A stretch of 64,000 nt of DNA from Verrucomicrobiales bacterium (GCA_027488845.1 JAIYBC010000025.1:228095-292094); one strand, 5' to 3'; counted from the first letter of the stretch, positions 27,023 through 35,672 are shown. The notes: generated by a model not told the origin, from the letters alone. Program-made: numbers and translations.

Positions 27023-28051
27023 TCAGCTGATGGTCAGCTTACGGATGCCGAGGGTGGAGGTGATCTTCGGCAGCGAGTAGTGCTCGACCGTGATCAGGAA
27101 CTTCTTGGCCGAGACCTGCTGCTCGTACACGCGGAACATCGAGCCATCCACGCAGGGGCTCCAGAACCGCTTGCAGTTAGAAGGATCCTGCTCGGAGGCA
27201 CCGTCCATCGCCATGAAGGCGAACACGCGGGAGCCACCGAACTGGGCCTTGGCAGAGCTGGTGCTCTGGTAGCGGGAGCCGCTCTTGAACACCCGGTCCA
27301 CACCCAGCCAGCTGGCCAGCTGCTCCGGGGTCATCCCGGAGGAGGCAAACCCGCCGGCGGTGTTCTGCGCACGGAACGCAGCCAGGCGCAGGTTCCACGC
27401 ACTCTCGCCGAAGTACACGCGGTTCAGCTTCACGCCGTGAATGTCGGCGGCCGCGGTGATTTCCGCGTTCACGTCCGCATCCGGATCCGCCGAGCTGTTC
27501 CAGGTCTTGGCGGTGTTGGTGGCCGCCGCGTTGATCAGGGCGAGGCTGCGGCGCAGCTCGGCGCGCATAAGGCGCCCCATCAGGCGGCTGGTGTGCATCT
27601 CGCGCCAGTTGGCCTGATCGGCCACCTGGTCGAGGTCGATCGCGGCCACGAGGCCCTTGTTCAGGACCGCGTCGTTCACCTCGGTCGAGGTGTACGGCTT
27701 GATGACCTTGAAGTCGGCACCCACCGCGCGGATGTCCTCGTCGGCGCTGTCCTGGAGGAACTCCTCGGCGTTGGTGGCGGACTTGTAGGAGAACCGGCGG
27801 GGCACCTGCACCGGCGGCATCACGAAGTCCAGCTCGGCCATCAGGTCGGAGCTGTCGGCCCAGCCCACCACGTAGTTGGTGAGCGGCCGCGAGTAGTTGC
27901 CCTCGACGAAGAGGGAATCGTTGGCAAGGGCGACCTGATTGTGGGTGATCGAGGTGCCCGCGGGAAGGATGCCCTCGTTGGCCAGCGCGACGGACGATGC
28001 GAGATCGAGCCCGGAGGCGGCGAGAAGGGCGGCAAGTTGGCGGGGATTCAT
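27023..28051 (-). CDS. Major capsid protein
   Basis: 342 residues. Features that resemble HK97-fold major capsid proteins of Mu-like phages are VMPPVQVPRRFSYKSATNAE, then NDAVLNKGLVAAIDLDQVAD and RLMGRLMRAELRRSLALINA, with AFMAMDGASEQDPSNCKRFW and LITVEHYSLPKITSTLGIRK at the C-terminus. It has its own strong terminator downstream and a hairpin upstream, as expected for the most highly expressed virion gene, and follows the decoration gene. No separate N-terminal delta domain is obvious. Confidence 0.75.
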   Translation of the reverse strand: MNPRQLAALLAASGLDLASSVALANEGILPAGTSITHNQVALANDSLFVEGNYSRPLTNYVVGWADSSDLMAELDFVMPPVQVPRRFSYKSATNAEEFLQDSADEDIRAVGADFKVIKPYTSTEVNDAVLNKGLVAAIDLDQVADQANWREMHTSRLMGRLMRAELRRSLALINAAATNTAKTWNSSADPDADVNAEITAAADIHGVKLNRVYFGESAWNLRLAAFRAQNTAGGFASSGMTPEQLASWLGVDRVFKSGSRYQSTSSAKAQFGGSRVFAFMAMDGASEQDPSNCKRFWSPCVDGSMFRVYEQQVSAKKFLITVEHYSLPKITSTLGIRKLTIS

Positions 28052-28082
28052 GGCGGGAGACTGTGCTTGGGAGCGGTGTTGA

Positions 28083-28118
28083 GGGGCTGGCGCCTTGGCG
28101 CGCCACGACGCCAGCCCC
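28083..28118 (-). terminator. Hairpin between decoration and capsid genes
   Basis: Perfect 10-bp stem GGGGCTGGCG/CGCCAGCCCC with a 16-nt loop that itself holds a short GGCGCGCC palindrome. No U tract follows on the minus strand, so it may be an attenuator, a processing site or a 5' stabiliser of capsid mRNA and not a true terminator. Confidence 0.5.
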
Positions 28119-28137
28119 GTGGGTGTTGGGTGAGTGG

Positions 28138-28779
28138 TTAGGTGAGCACCTTGACCTCGGCCGCAGTGGCCAGGGCGGCACCCAGCGCGCGGACGTCGTC
28201 GCCGATCTTTTCGGCCTCGGCCTTCAGGGCGGCGAGGTCGGCAGCGGCGCCTGCGGTGCCATCAGTCGAGGTCAGCGCGGCAACGACGACCACCTTGACC
28301 GGGGTGTGGGTCTCCACCTCGATGTAGTCGCCATCGGCGGCAGCTGCGGTGAGGGCGCGGCCGATTCGGTAGTAGGTGCCCGCAGACGCAGGCTCGTTTT
28401 GCACTTTGCCGCTGGCGGCGGTGTAGATGGTCTGACCAATCGTGATCGCCTCAGACGCGGTCAGCAGCTTGGTGCCGTTCATCGCAAACGGCGCGAAGCC
28501 GATCCGCGCCGAGCTGGCCGCAGCCTCGTCGATGGTCACACCGAGCGGCAGATCACCAGCGCCGCAGATGGCCACACCTGAACCGGCGGTGCTGCCCTCC
28601 TTGACGACGAGGTAGCGGCCGATCGCGGAATCCGCAGAGCGGGTGATGATTCCATCGTGCGTACCGGTGTCGATGGCGTTGGGGAGCGCGAACACGCCCG
28701 AGCGGCGTTCGAACGCGTGATGGATGAGGACTAGCGTGGCCAGAATGGCCAGCACGCCGAGGATGATGAAGGTTTGCAT
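28138..28779 (-). CDS. Capsid decoration (DUF2190-like) protein with N-terminal transmembrane helix
   Basis: 213 residues. The central part resembles DUF2190 capsid-cement proteins: IGRYLVVKEGSTAGSGVAIC, then DLPLGVTIDEAAASSARIGF and QTIYTAASGKVQNEPA, followed by RIGRALTAAAADGDYIEVET. Unusually, it opens with a strongly hydrophobic helix (FIILGVLAILATLVLIHHAF, residues 3-22). The last 40 residues form an Ala-rich helix (DLAALKAEAEKIGDDVRALG). It precedes the capsid gene, where cement genes usually are. Confidence 0.6.
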   Translation of the reverse strand: MQTFIILGVLAILATLVLIHHAFERRSGVFALPNAIDTGTHDGIITRSADSAIGRYLVVKEGSTAGSGVAICGAGDLPLGVTIDEAAASSARIGFAPFAMNGTKLLTASEAITIGQTIYTAASGKVQNEPASAGTYYRIGRALTAAAADGDYIEVETHTPVKVVVVAALTSTDGTAGAAADLAALKAEAEKIGDDVRALGAALATAAEVKVLT

Positions 28780-28812
28780 GGGAACCAGTGGTGACAGTGG
28801 GGTTGCGGAGGT

Positions 28813-29094
28813 TCAGGCCTTGGCGGCCTTGGCGAGCGCCTCGTCGTGGACGATCTGATGGGCGGTGACAGCGCGGGCCTGATCCGGGGTGAGCCCAGCG
28901 GCGATCTTCGCGTTGTACTGCTCCAGATACGCTCCAGTGAACGGCACGCCGACGGCGGCCGACTTCTGCAGCGCAGCGAGGTCAGACTGGAGCTTGAGGT
29001 TCTCAGCTTTGAGGGCCTCGACATCAGGCGCCGGCGCCGCGATGACGGCAGGAGCGGCAGGAGCGGCAGGAGCGGTGGACTTTTTCTCAGACAT
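28813..29094 (-). CDS. Small Ala/Pro-rich head-region protein
   Basis: 93 residues: an Ala/Pro-rich N-terminus, a coiled-coil segment (DVEALKAENLKLQSDLAALQ), then a compact C-terminus (PFTGAYLEQYNAKIAAGLTP). It lies between protease/scaffold and decoration genes and could be an additional scaffold or capsid-associated factor. The C-terminal helix resembles motifs at the end of other head-assembly proteins, but no family is recognised. Confidence 0.5.
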   Translation of the reverse strand: MSEKKSTAPAAPAAPAVIAAPAPDVEALKAENLKLQSDLAALQKSAAVGVPFTGAYLEQYNAKIAAGLTPDQARAVTAHQIVHDEALAKAAKA

Positions 29095-29126
29095 GGTCGG
29101 AACGGTTGAGGTTTAGGACTGACAGG

Positions 29127-29702
29127 TTACTTGGTGCGGCGGGCGCGTTCCTCGGCGGCGATCGCCTCGACCAGGTCGGGACGAGCAGCCTTGGCGCGGG
29201 CGTACGCCTTCTCGAAGTCGCCGTTGCAGGACGCGAGCTTCTCGTTGGCCAAAGCGACGAGCTGCTGGCTCGGATCGGCCGCGGAGTTCTGCTGGCGGCG
29301 ATTGCCAGCGGCATCGGTCTGGGAGCCCAGCGGCAGGTTCGCGGTCTTGGCGGTGAGCTTGGCAAGCTCGGCCTCAAAGGTGGACTCGTTGGCGAGTGCA
29401 GCCTCGGTGGCGGCCTTTTCGGCAGCCGTGATCTTGCCCGTGACCAAGGCGTCGGCGACGACCAGGGCGATGCGGGCCTGACGCTCGGCCTTCAACGCCG
29501 TGCGAGTGGTGGTGTGGGCCGCCTGCTCGTTGGCCAGCGCCTGCTCGGCTCCGGTTTTGGCGGTGGCGAGAGTCGTCTTCTCGTTGGAGAGAGACGCAAC
29601 GGACTGAACGCTGGCGTTCAGCGCGGTGATCTTGGCCGTGATGTCGGCATCGGCCGCCGTCGGGGCAAGGCCCAGAGCGGCGAGAATCTGTTCGCGGTTC
29701 AT
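29127..29702 (-). CDS. Possible internal in-frame scaffold product of the protease gene
   Basis: An in-frame ATG at 29702 opens MNREQILAALGLAPTAADAD, a typical first helix for phage scaffolds, directly after a Gln/Asn-rich linker (NQREQPGQTNTN). It would yield the 191-residue coiled-coil half only, as Mu gene Z is nested within gene I. The Shine-Dalgarno is weak, so this is an inference from the domain boundary and the Mu precedent. Confidence 0.45.
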   Translation of the reverse strand: MNREQILAALGLAPTAADADITAKITALNASVQSVASLSNEKTTLATAKTGAEQALANEQAAHTTTRTALKAERQARIALVVADALVTGKITAAEKAATEAALANESTFEAELAKLTAKTANLPLGSQTDAAGNRRQQNSAADPSQQLVALANEKLASCNGDFEKAYARAKAARPDLVEAIAAEERARRTK

Positions 29703-30347
29703 GTTGGTGTTTGTCTGCCCGGGCTGCTCCCTCTGATTGGCCAGGGGATCACCGCCGGAGATGTTTGGGCGGTCAGTCAGACCCGCCGAAAGAAGCCGGA
29801 ACGGGGCGACGATCTTCGCGCCGCCGTCGGTGCCGATCTCGCGTACCAGCCACAGCGGCGAGAGCCACTTCAGCCCCTCGTTGGCAATGGCGTCCTCGCC
29901 ATCGCCCGAGACGACCACGCGGCCGTAGAAGCCGTCGTCGCGGACCGCGAGTTCGGAGAAGTATCCTTGGGGAACCGGCTCGCCCTGGTTCTCCAGCGTG
30001 ACGGTTTCCGGCGCATGCCTCCGGAGATCCGGGTGCCGCTTGAAGATGGGCACGCCGCGCTGGACCTTCAGCATCCGGCCGACCTTCGAGAGGATCGAGC
30101 TGTGGTCGTCGACCATTGCCTGCGCGGACTCGCGGGTCAGGCGCTGAATGAATCGCTGGTCCTCAGTGCTGCCATCCGGACGGCGCACCTGGCGCAGATT
30201 CTCGGAATCGCCGAAGGGAGCAATCCGGACCCAACCATCGGCCACGACCGAGATCTCATTGGAGAGACCGGTGGCCGCCGAGGTCGCCTCGTTGGCCAAG
30301 GCAAGGACCCGAGCCAGAGAGAGCAGTTGGAGATGCCGGACGCGCAT
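29127..30347 (-). CDS. Prohead protease/scaffold (Mu gpI-like)
   Basis: 406 residues. The first half resembles Mu gpI-type prohead proteases: EISVVADGWVRIAPFGDS, IFKRHPDLRRHAPETVTLEN, VRDDGFYGRVVVSGDGEDAI, EGLKWLSPLWLVREIG and RLLSAGLTDRPNI (the conserved LTxxP-type element). The second half is a long Ala/Lys/Glu-rich coiled-coil scaffold region. Start set at 30347 because dyad copy 3 lies at 30386-30398; the longer frame to 30416 would place that element inside the gene. An internal start at 29702 could produce the scaffold alone. Confidence 0.75.
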   Translation of the reverse strand: MRVRHLQLLSLARVLALANEATSAATGLSNEISVVADGWVRIAPFGDSENLRQVRRPDGSTEDQRFIQRLTRESAQAMVDDHSSILSKVGRMLKVQRGVPIFKRHPDLRRHAPETVTLENQGEPVPQGYFSELAVRDDGFYGRVVVSGDGEDAIANEGLKWLSPLWLVREIGTDGGAKIVAPFRLLSAGLTDRPNISGGDPLANQREQPGQTNTNMNREQILAALGLAPTAADADITAKITALNASVQSVASLSNEKTTLATAKTGAEQALANEQAAHTTTRTALKAERQARIALVVADALVTGKITAAEKAATEAALANESTFEAELAKLTAKTANLPLGSQTDAAGNRRQQNSAADPSQQLVALANEKLASCNGDFEKAYARAKAARPDLVEAIAAEERARRTK

Positions 30348-30373
30348 TTCGCGGCCGTTGTGCCACGCCCGCG

Positions 30374-30398
30374 GGAATGCTGCCCGTTCGCGGCGAAC
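30374..30398 (-). promoter_or_regulatory. Late-promoter/operator dyad, copy 3 (perfect palindrome)
   Basis: Minus strand GTTCGCCGCGAAC (30386-30398) is a perfect 6-bp dyad about a central base. The GCATTCC box is three bases further away than in copies 2 and 4 (30374-30380). The dyad is 38 nt upstream of the chosen protease start. Confidence 0.65.
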
Positions 30399-30418
30399 AC
30401 ATCGCCGCCACCCCAACC

Positions 30419-31960
30419 TCAGAAGCCTCCGACAACACCGGCTCCGAGCACCCGCGAGAATGCCCTTGTGAGCCCGTCGGCCGCGTCCTGCGGCAGATAC
30501 TTCGGCAGATCCAACCGCAGCTCGTCGATCAGGCGGCGCTGCTTGGCCAGATCCGTTTCTGCCAAGATGACCTGAATCCGCTGCCGGAGCGGGGCCAGAC
30601 GATCGGACAACGCGGCCGCGACCTCGGACAACGCCTCCTGGATCAACCGCGGATCCTGTTCGTTGGCGAGCACACCCAGCACCTCTGCCGTGCTGGCGAC
30701 GTCAGCAGCGGCGGCCCCGAACTGCGATCCGCCCGAACCGCGCTGCAGGACCTCGTCGGCGGCATCGGCCTCCTTCCGACCGTAGCGCTCCATGGCCTCG
30801 CGGACCGAGATCCGGGCACCGGCGCCCACCAGGAACTGGTCCACTTTGATGTCGAGGTCGACGTTCTTCTCCTTGGGCAGCAGCAGGGTGAAGTAGGCCA
30901 GCGGCTCCACATTGGGCCCGAAGGCGTACTGAAGCACCACCCGCTCAACCTGCTCCTGCAGGGTCTCTGCAAGCATCATGCAGTCGTCCTCGAGCAAAGA
31001 GTCCGATTCGTCGCCTTGGAGCGACGCACCGACGCTGTTGCCCGCGCTTTGCGTGCCCAGATCACCGCCGCGCCACAGGATGGCGGCGTAGGCGTCTTGG
31101 AGCTTGATGGCCGGCTCGAAGGTCGCCTGCCCTTGGGAACCGACCTGCAGCGGAGTGATCTTCACGCCCGGTTCGGTGAGAAGGGCGCCGTCGCTGCCGA
31201 AGTTCTCCAACGCGGTCGCCGCGGCATCCCATTCGGCCGTGCCCGGCTTGGCGCTGGTCTCGCCGTGGATGTAGGGGATGCCGAACTTCTCGCTGAACGC
31301 CGACCAGTCCTTGAGCGGCATGTCCCGGTACATGTACGCCACCGCGCAGGCCTCCATCAGACCGTCGCCGCAGGTCACCAGCCACTTGTTCGGCACCAGC
31401 TCCACGCCGTCGATGGCGCCCTCGCTCTGCAGGTACCGGAGTTTCCCGGTGCGGGACTCGAAGAACCAGAGCGGGCAGAAGCGGAACTCGGCCGAGAGCA
31501 CCCCCGCACGGTTTGGCTTCCAGACGATCTCGTGGACTGCGTGACGATGGCCGACGGCCTCCATCATCTGCCGCAGCAGCATCCGGACGCCTCCCTGCTG
31601 GTTCTGGTCGATGACCGCCGTCGCACGCACGGAGTTCCAGAAACGCTTCAGGACATCCCGCTGCTGCTCGGCCTCGTTGCGGCGTGCTTCCGGAACGTCC
31701 TCGCGGATCAGCACGTCCCACGGAACTCGCGCAGCCGCTTTCTCCCGCTTCATCGCGACAGACTTCAGGATCGGCCAGCGGTCCTTGATGACGTCCCACG
31801 TGCGGGTGACCCGCATGCCGCCCATGCGGTACTCCTCGAGCTGCAAGCCCAACAGCTCCGGGGTTAATCCGCGGATCGGGTTGTAGCGCGTCATCATCGC
31901 GTACCGGATCCGGGCCGCGGTGACCTGCTCCTGCGTGTTCTGGGTCGGGATGGCGCTCAT
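30419..31960 (-). CDS. Portal protein (Mu gp29-like, DUF935)
   Basis: 513 residues. Motifs typical of DUF935 portals include TPELLGLQLEEYRMGGMRVT, then VIKDRWPILKSVAMKREKAA and HRHAVHEIVWKPN, followed by SRTGKLRYLQSEGAIDGVEL, NKWLVTCGDGLMEACAVAYM and WSAFSEKFGIPYIHGETSA. It forms the dodecameric ring through which DNA is packaged. The start at 31960 overlaps the stop of the preceding small gene in an ATGA junction, which excludes the longer upstream frame. The last gene of the terminase-portal unit, it ends before dyad copy 3. Confidence 0.9.
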   Translation of the reverse strand: MSAIPTQNTQEQVTAARIRYAMMTRYNPIRGLTPELLGLQLEEYRMGGMRVTRTWDVIKDRWPILKSVAMKREKAAARVPWDVLIREDVPEARRNEAEQQRDVLKRFWNSVRATAVIDQNQQGGVRMLLRQMMEAVGHRHAVHEIVWKPNRAGVLSAEFRFCPLWFFESRTGKLRYLQSEGAIDGVELVPNKWLVTCGDGLMEACAVAYMYRDMPLKDWSAFSEKFGIPYIHGETSAKPGTAEWDAAATALENFGSDGALLTEPGVKITPLQVGSQGQATFEPAIKLQDAYAAILWRGGDLGTQSAGNSVGASLQGDESDSLLEDDCMMLAETLQEQVERVVLQYAFGPNVEPLAYFTLLLPKEKNVDLDIKVDQFLVGAGARISVREAMERYGRKEADAADEVLQRGSGGSQFGAAAADVASTAEVLGVLANEQDPRLIQEALSEVAAALSDRLAPLRQRIQVILAETDLAKQRRLIDELRLDLPKYLPQDAADGLTRAFSRVLGAGVVGGF

Positions 31961-32316
31961 GGCTTGGAAATGGAACCGAACGGGTAGACGTAGACCGGGG
32001 TGCCCGGCGGAAGATCGTTTCGGACGCGCCTTTCGGCTTCCTCCTTGGTCGAGGCGCACAGGATTTCGCGGCCGCCGGTGTCCAAATCCCCCCAGTAGAC
32101 CACCCACTGGGCCCGGCCTTCGAATCCGACGTCCCGGCTGGAGGCCACCTGCTCGACCAAATCGGGGCCCCCATTGGCCCCGTGCAACGCCGTGCAGGAG
32201 GCGTGCAACCGCACTTCTCCCGCCGGACGTGTCTCCACACCCCCCGAAGCGCCATTGGACAAATACGGCGGTTTGGCGGGCATCGTGGTGGCCGGTTGAG
32301 AACCCACACTTTTCAC
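31957..32316 (-). CDS. Small phage protein between terminase and portal
   Basis: 119 residues, GTG start at 32316 overlapping the terminase stop (GTGA, 32313-32316) and stop overlapping the portal ATG (31957-31960). The N-terminal 50 residues are low-complexity. The C-terminal half, from AQWVVYWGDLDTGGREILCA to GTPVYVYPFGSISKP, looks like a compact beta domain. The double overlap is strong evidence of translation. Function unknown; a head-packaging accessory role is suggested by position. Confidence 0.6.
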   Translation of the reverse strand: MKSVGSQPATTMPAKPPYLSNGASGGVETRPAGEVRLHASCTALHGANGGPDLVEQVASSRDVGFEGRAQWVVYWGDLDTGGREILCASTKEEAERRVRNDLPPGTPVYVYPFGSISKP

Positions 32317-34439
32317 ACCGACATGCCCCTCCCGCGGCGACTCCGGGCCTGTGAACGGATCGACCGGGCCGTCCCGGACGGCTTGGCGAGGGTTCCCGGG
32401 CCGTTGGCCTCGGCCAGTCGGCTGTAGCCGTTGGCCAGGAGCAGATGGTTCTCGCAGGCGTCGACGTAGTCCCCCAGCTCGCCCGTCTTCTCGTTCTTCT
32501 CGCGCTGGGATCCGGCCAGCAGATGCTGGTCGAGAATCTCCAGCATGCCGGGCGCACCGGGCACCCGCGCCGGCAACAGCATCGCCGGGCCTTGGCGGAC
32601 CGCCCGCTGACCGTTCAGCAGCCGCACCACCTCGCGGACGTTTTCCTCCGGGGTCAGGAACTCCCGGACCGCGCCGTCGATGGTCTCGAATCGGTTGGCC
32701 TCGATGAGCGGGACGAACTTGGTCTCGCCGCCCTCTTGGAACTCGGCCGCCGCATGGGTGATGCCGGCGCCGATCTGGCGCTTGGAGAACCGGACCAGAG
32801 CGCAGCGCAGGCCGCGCCACACCTGGTTGCGCCCATCCCACACCAGCCCGCCGGGCAGTTCGAACCAGCCGTTGCGGTCCGCCCAGTTGATCCCCTGCGG
32901 CCACCGCGTGATCTCGTCGAGGCCGTTCAGGGCCAGCGCAAGGCGGCGGGCCTCGTCGACCGCCGGCCGTTCGTCGATGCACAGACACTCGACGTCGTGC
33001 TGCCGCACCAACGACAGCGTGCGGGCCACGACGTCCCCCAGCGCAATCTGCTCGGCGCGCACCAGGCGCTTCTGGCCCTCGTGCCCGGATTCCCGGATGA
33101 CCATCCAGCAGCGGTCGCCCGTGTCCAGGCCGGCGTAGCGCGGGCCGGTCTTGGCCGGCGAGTAGTGGAACGGCCGGACCAACCGCGACCGGTCGAGGAT
33201 CTCGGGCGTGATGGCCTGCGAGGCGCTCTTCGGCTTGGCCAGACGATCGCAGCAGAAGGACCGCATCTCGTCGGCATCGGCAACGGCCCGCACCCAATGG
33301 GATACGATCTGCGAAAGGTCGATGGCTGGGATGCCCATCTGGGCCACACGGAAGGTCCAGTTCCGTCGGGCAATCTGCCCGGGCTTGCGGTGATGCCACG
33401 CCACCCGCGCCCGATCCAACGGCACGCCCGTACTCGGGTCGGCCAGGTAGTAGACGCCGTCCGGAACGGCCTCGACCGGATGCGGATGCGCTGCACCGCG
33501 GAAGTCGCCCTCGTGGGTGAGCTGCGGATCGTCGCGCCGCGGCGTGCCGGTGACCGCCATGCGGCAGATCTGCGGCCACGCGTCTTCGGGATTGAGCCAG
33601 CCGGGCGGAATGGACCGCACGGTGACACAGTGCTGGTCGTGCAGCTGCAGCACCAGATCGGAGGGCAGCTCGGCACCCTTGGGGCCGATGAGCATCTGGC
33701 CCTGCGAACCGGACTCCCACTCCTTGTTCTGGCCGGCACCGTGGATCCGCTGGGTGCCCATGATGACATGGAGACGCAGCGCCGAGGCGGTGAGACGGCC
33801 GGACAGGAAGCGGCTCTTGTCCCGCGGGATGTCGTCCTTCTCGTCCTCCACCACCACGTCCAGAGAGAACGAGGTCGGCGGCTTCTGGAGGCCGCGGAAC
33901 AGCCCCACGGCGCGCCGGTCGCCGTCGGTCACCATGAAGGCGCCCTTGGTGTTCACCGCCTTGCCGGACTTGTTCACCGCGCGGCCGACCTGCGTCATCG
34001 CCGCAAGCCAGGGCACCTGATCTAGCACGTCGGGGCGGAACTTCGCGTCGACGATCGCATCGGCCAGCTTGTCGTCGGGGAGGTACACGCCCGGCGACAT
34101 GAACCGGCAGCCGGCCATGTACGCCGCAAGGTTCAGCTCGAGGATCGTCTTGCCGAACTGGGCCCCGCCGGCCAGCACCAGCTTGGAGTCCTTCATCGGC
34201 GCGGAGCCCTCGACGCCGAGGATGTAGTCCAGCGTGTCGACCACCGCGATCAGCGCCTCGCGACCCACGAAGTCGTACTGGCGGTACCGGCCCGCCTCCT
34301 CGCCCTCCATCACCTTGACGCGGGCGTGCTCCTCGAGGAAGCGGCGGAACGAGCCCACCTTGGGCACAGTGATCTCCCGGGCCGCTTGGACCTTTCCGAT
34401 CAGCGCGTCGACGCGCAGGGCTGGGCGTGGTTTTGGCAT
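32313..34439 (-). CDS. Terminase large subunit
   Basis: 708 residues. ATPase domain with a modified Walker A (LAGGAQFGKTI, about 88-98) and Walker B (LDVVVEDEKDDIP, about 192-204). The coupling segment follows (LHVIMGTQRIHGAG). The RNase H-like nuclease domain starts at AGLDTGD (about 433-440), with a second acidic site at ECLCIDERPAVDEARR. It cuts and translocates concatemeric or integrated phage DNA into proheads by the headful mechanism used by Mu. It lies 9 bp after the small-terminase gene. Confidence 0.9.
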   Translation of the reverse strand: MPKPRPALRVDALIGKVQAAREITVPKVGSFRRFLEEHARVKVMEGEEAGRYRQYDFVGREALIAVVDTLDYILGVEGSAPMKDSKLVLAGGAQFGKTILELNLAAYMAGCRFMSPGVYLPDDKLADAIVDAKFRPDVLDQVPWLAAMTQVGRAVNKSGKAVNTKGAFMVTDGDRRAVGLFRGLQKPPTSFSLDVVVEDEKDDIPRDKSRFLSGRLTASALRLHVIMGTQRIHGAGQNKEWESGSQGQMLIGPKGAELPSDLVLQLHDQHCVTVRSIPPGWLNPEDAWPQICRMAVTGTPRRDDPQLTHEGDFRGAAHPHPVEAVPDGVYYLADPSTGVPLDRARVAWHHRKPGQIARRNWTFRVAQMGIPAIDLSQIVSHWVRAVADADEMRSFCCDRLAKPKSASQAITPEILDRSRLVRPFHYSPAKTGPRYAGLDTGDRCWMVIRESGHEGQKRLVRAEQIALGDVVARTLSLVRQHDVECLCIDERPAVDEARRLALALNGLDEITRWPQGINWADRNGWFELPGGLVWDGRNQVWRGLRCALVRFSKRQIGAGITHAAAEFQEGGETKFVPLIEANRFETIDGAVREFLTPEENVREVVRLLNGQRAVRQGPAMLLPARVPGAPGMLEILDQHLLAGSQREKNEKTGELGDYVDACENHLLLANGYSRLAEANGPGTLAKPSGTARSIRSQARSRRGRGMSV

Positions 34440-34448
34440 CGCTCAGTC

Positions 34449-35030
34449 CTAGGTGGAGATCGCCGCACTCACCCGCTCGCGGAACTTTTGGAGCAGCTCC
34501 AACGCGACGGCGTCGCCCTTCGCCTCGGCCGCCAGTTCCTCGAAGCCGGCCTCAATCTTGGACTTCTGCGCCGCCACGAACTTTTCCCGGTCCAGCTTCT
34601 GGGCTTCGGCCGAGATCAGAACGCGCTGACCGTCGATCGCCGTGCGGATTAGCTGCGGAAGTTGCGATGCGGTGCTAGGCAAGGTGCCCTTGACCGAAAG
34701 CTGGATGATGAACGCCTCGAGCAGCTTCATGAGCGGGCCCAGCGTCGGTGGGGCCGCTTCAGCCTCGGTGCGTACCTGCTCCACAATCCGCGTGCCGCTG
34801 CGGATCGAGTCGAAGAGCCGCTCCTCCGCCGCCGCGATCGCGTTGCGTGTCTGCCGCTTCGACCACCAGGTGGAGATGGTCGACTTGTCCACCTTCAGGC
34901 CGTAGGTCTCAAACAGGCGATCCGCGGTCTGCTGCAACGTGAGACCCTCGCCGCCCTGCTCCATGGAGCGGAGCCATTGCGTGAGCTGCTCGGCGTAGGG
35001 CGACAGGATGGTGTTGCGGGCTTTCTTCAT
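34449..35030 (-). CDS. Terminase small subunit (Mu gp27/DUF3486-like)
   Basis: 193 residues. An N-terminal helix-turn-helix (LTLQQTADRLFETYGLKVDK followed by STISTWWSKR) recognises DNA and is followed by a helical oligomerisation region (RIVEQVRTEAEAAPPTLGPL) and a charged tail. This fits small terminases encoded just upstream of TerL in Mu-like phages. Its start overlaps the stop of the next upstream gene in an ATGA junction (35027-35030). Confidence 0.75.
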   Translation of the reverse strand: MKKARNTILSPYAEQLTQWLRSMEQGGEGLTLQQTADRLFETYGLKVDKSTISTWWSKRQTRNAIAAAEERLFDSIRSGTRIVEQVRTEAEAAPPTLGPLMKLLEAFIIQLSVKGTLPSTASQLPQLIRTAIDGQRVLISAEAQKLDREKFVAAQKSKIEAGFEELAAEAKGDAVALELLQKFRERVSAAIST

Positions 35031-35281
35031 TCGATTTCCCGGGCCTTGTGGGCGCCGGCGGTGGTGAGCGTGTACGTCACGCCCATGATGGGGTCGGTCA
35101 CACCCTGGACGAGTTTGAGGCGCTCCAGGTGCTGCACGGCCAGCTGCGCATCCGACAGCGTCGGCCGCGGGCGGATCTCCAGCCGGATGGCGTCGATCAA
35201 CGCGTCCTCCGGCATCGGGCGCTCGTCCATCGCGAGGAGCGACAGCAAGGCACGCCGTTGGAGTTGTTGGGCGAAGGTCAT
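35027..35281 (-). CDS. Winged-helix protein (Mu gp26-like)
   Basis: 84 residues with a predicted winged helix: MTFAQQLQRRALLSLLAMDE, then LSDAQLAVQHLERLKLVQGV and the wing DPIMGVTYTLTTAGAHKARE. Mu-like phages encode a similar small protein before the small terminase. It overlaps both neighbours (1-nt TGATG junction on the upstream side). Possibly a packaging accessory or regulator. Confidence 0.6.
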   Translation of the reverse strand: MTFAQQLQRRALLSLLAMDERPMPEDALIDAIRLEIRPRPTLSDAQLAVQHLERLKLVQGVTDPIMGVTYTLTTAGAHKAREIE

Positions 35282-35670
35282 CAGCTCTCGAGACGGCCTT
35301 GGATTCGGGCGAGTTCGCGAATCTGTTCGATCAAACGCTTGTTGAACTCGTCCAACCGTCGCTCGGAGGCGGCATTCAGCCGGGCCTCCATCTGGGCTAG
35401 ATCAATGCGCAGGGCGCGATCGCGTTCCTCGGTGTCGGTCTCCAGATCCGAAAGACGGATCTCGATCGCACCGCGAAAGTGCTCGAAGTCCTGCCGCGGC
35501 AGGAATGACGCGTGGACCTCTTGGCGCAGCTCCACCCCCGACGGGCGGCCGCGCAGGTTGCCCGCGAGCTTCCAGCCTTGGTTGAGCATCACCATCAGGA
35601 ACGCGAGGCACGCCATCCACGAGGCGAGCCCCGGTGGCGGCGTCAGCGAGTCGGCAATCAGGAAGTCCAT
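35281..35670 (-). CDS. Mu gp25-like (DUF2730) membrane-anchored coiled-coil protein
   Basis: 129 residues. One N-terminal transmembrane helix (LASWMACLAFLMVMLNQGW, about 15-33) is followed by an extended coiled coil (FRGAIEIRLSDLETDTEERD, then ALRIDLAQMEARLNAASERR). The topology is that of DUF2730/gp25 proteins of Mu-like phages and is also that of an i-spanin; both are possible because the gene adjoins the lysis candidates. Confidence 0.6.
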   Translation of the reverse strand: MDFLIADSLTPPPGLASWMACLAFLMVMLNQGWKLAGNLRGRPSGVELRQEVHASFLPRQDFEHFRGAIEIRLSDLETDTEERDRALRIDLAQMEARLNAASERRLDEFNKRLIEQIRELARIQGRLES

Positions 35671-35672
35671 GG

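Noticed and set aside
28846..29109. Plus-strand frames within the capsid module
   Set aside because: All virion genes here read leftward with tight spacing, and the plus frames lack domains.
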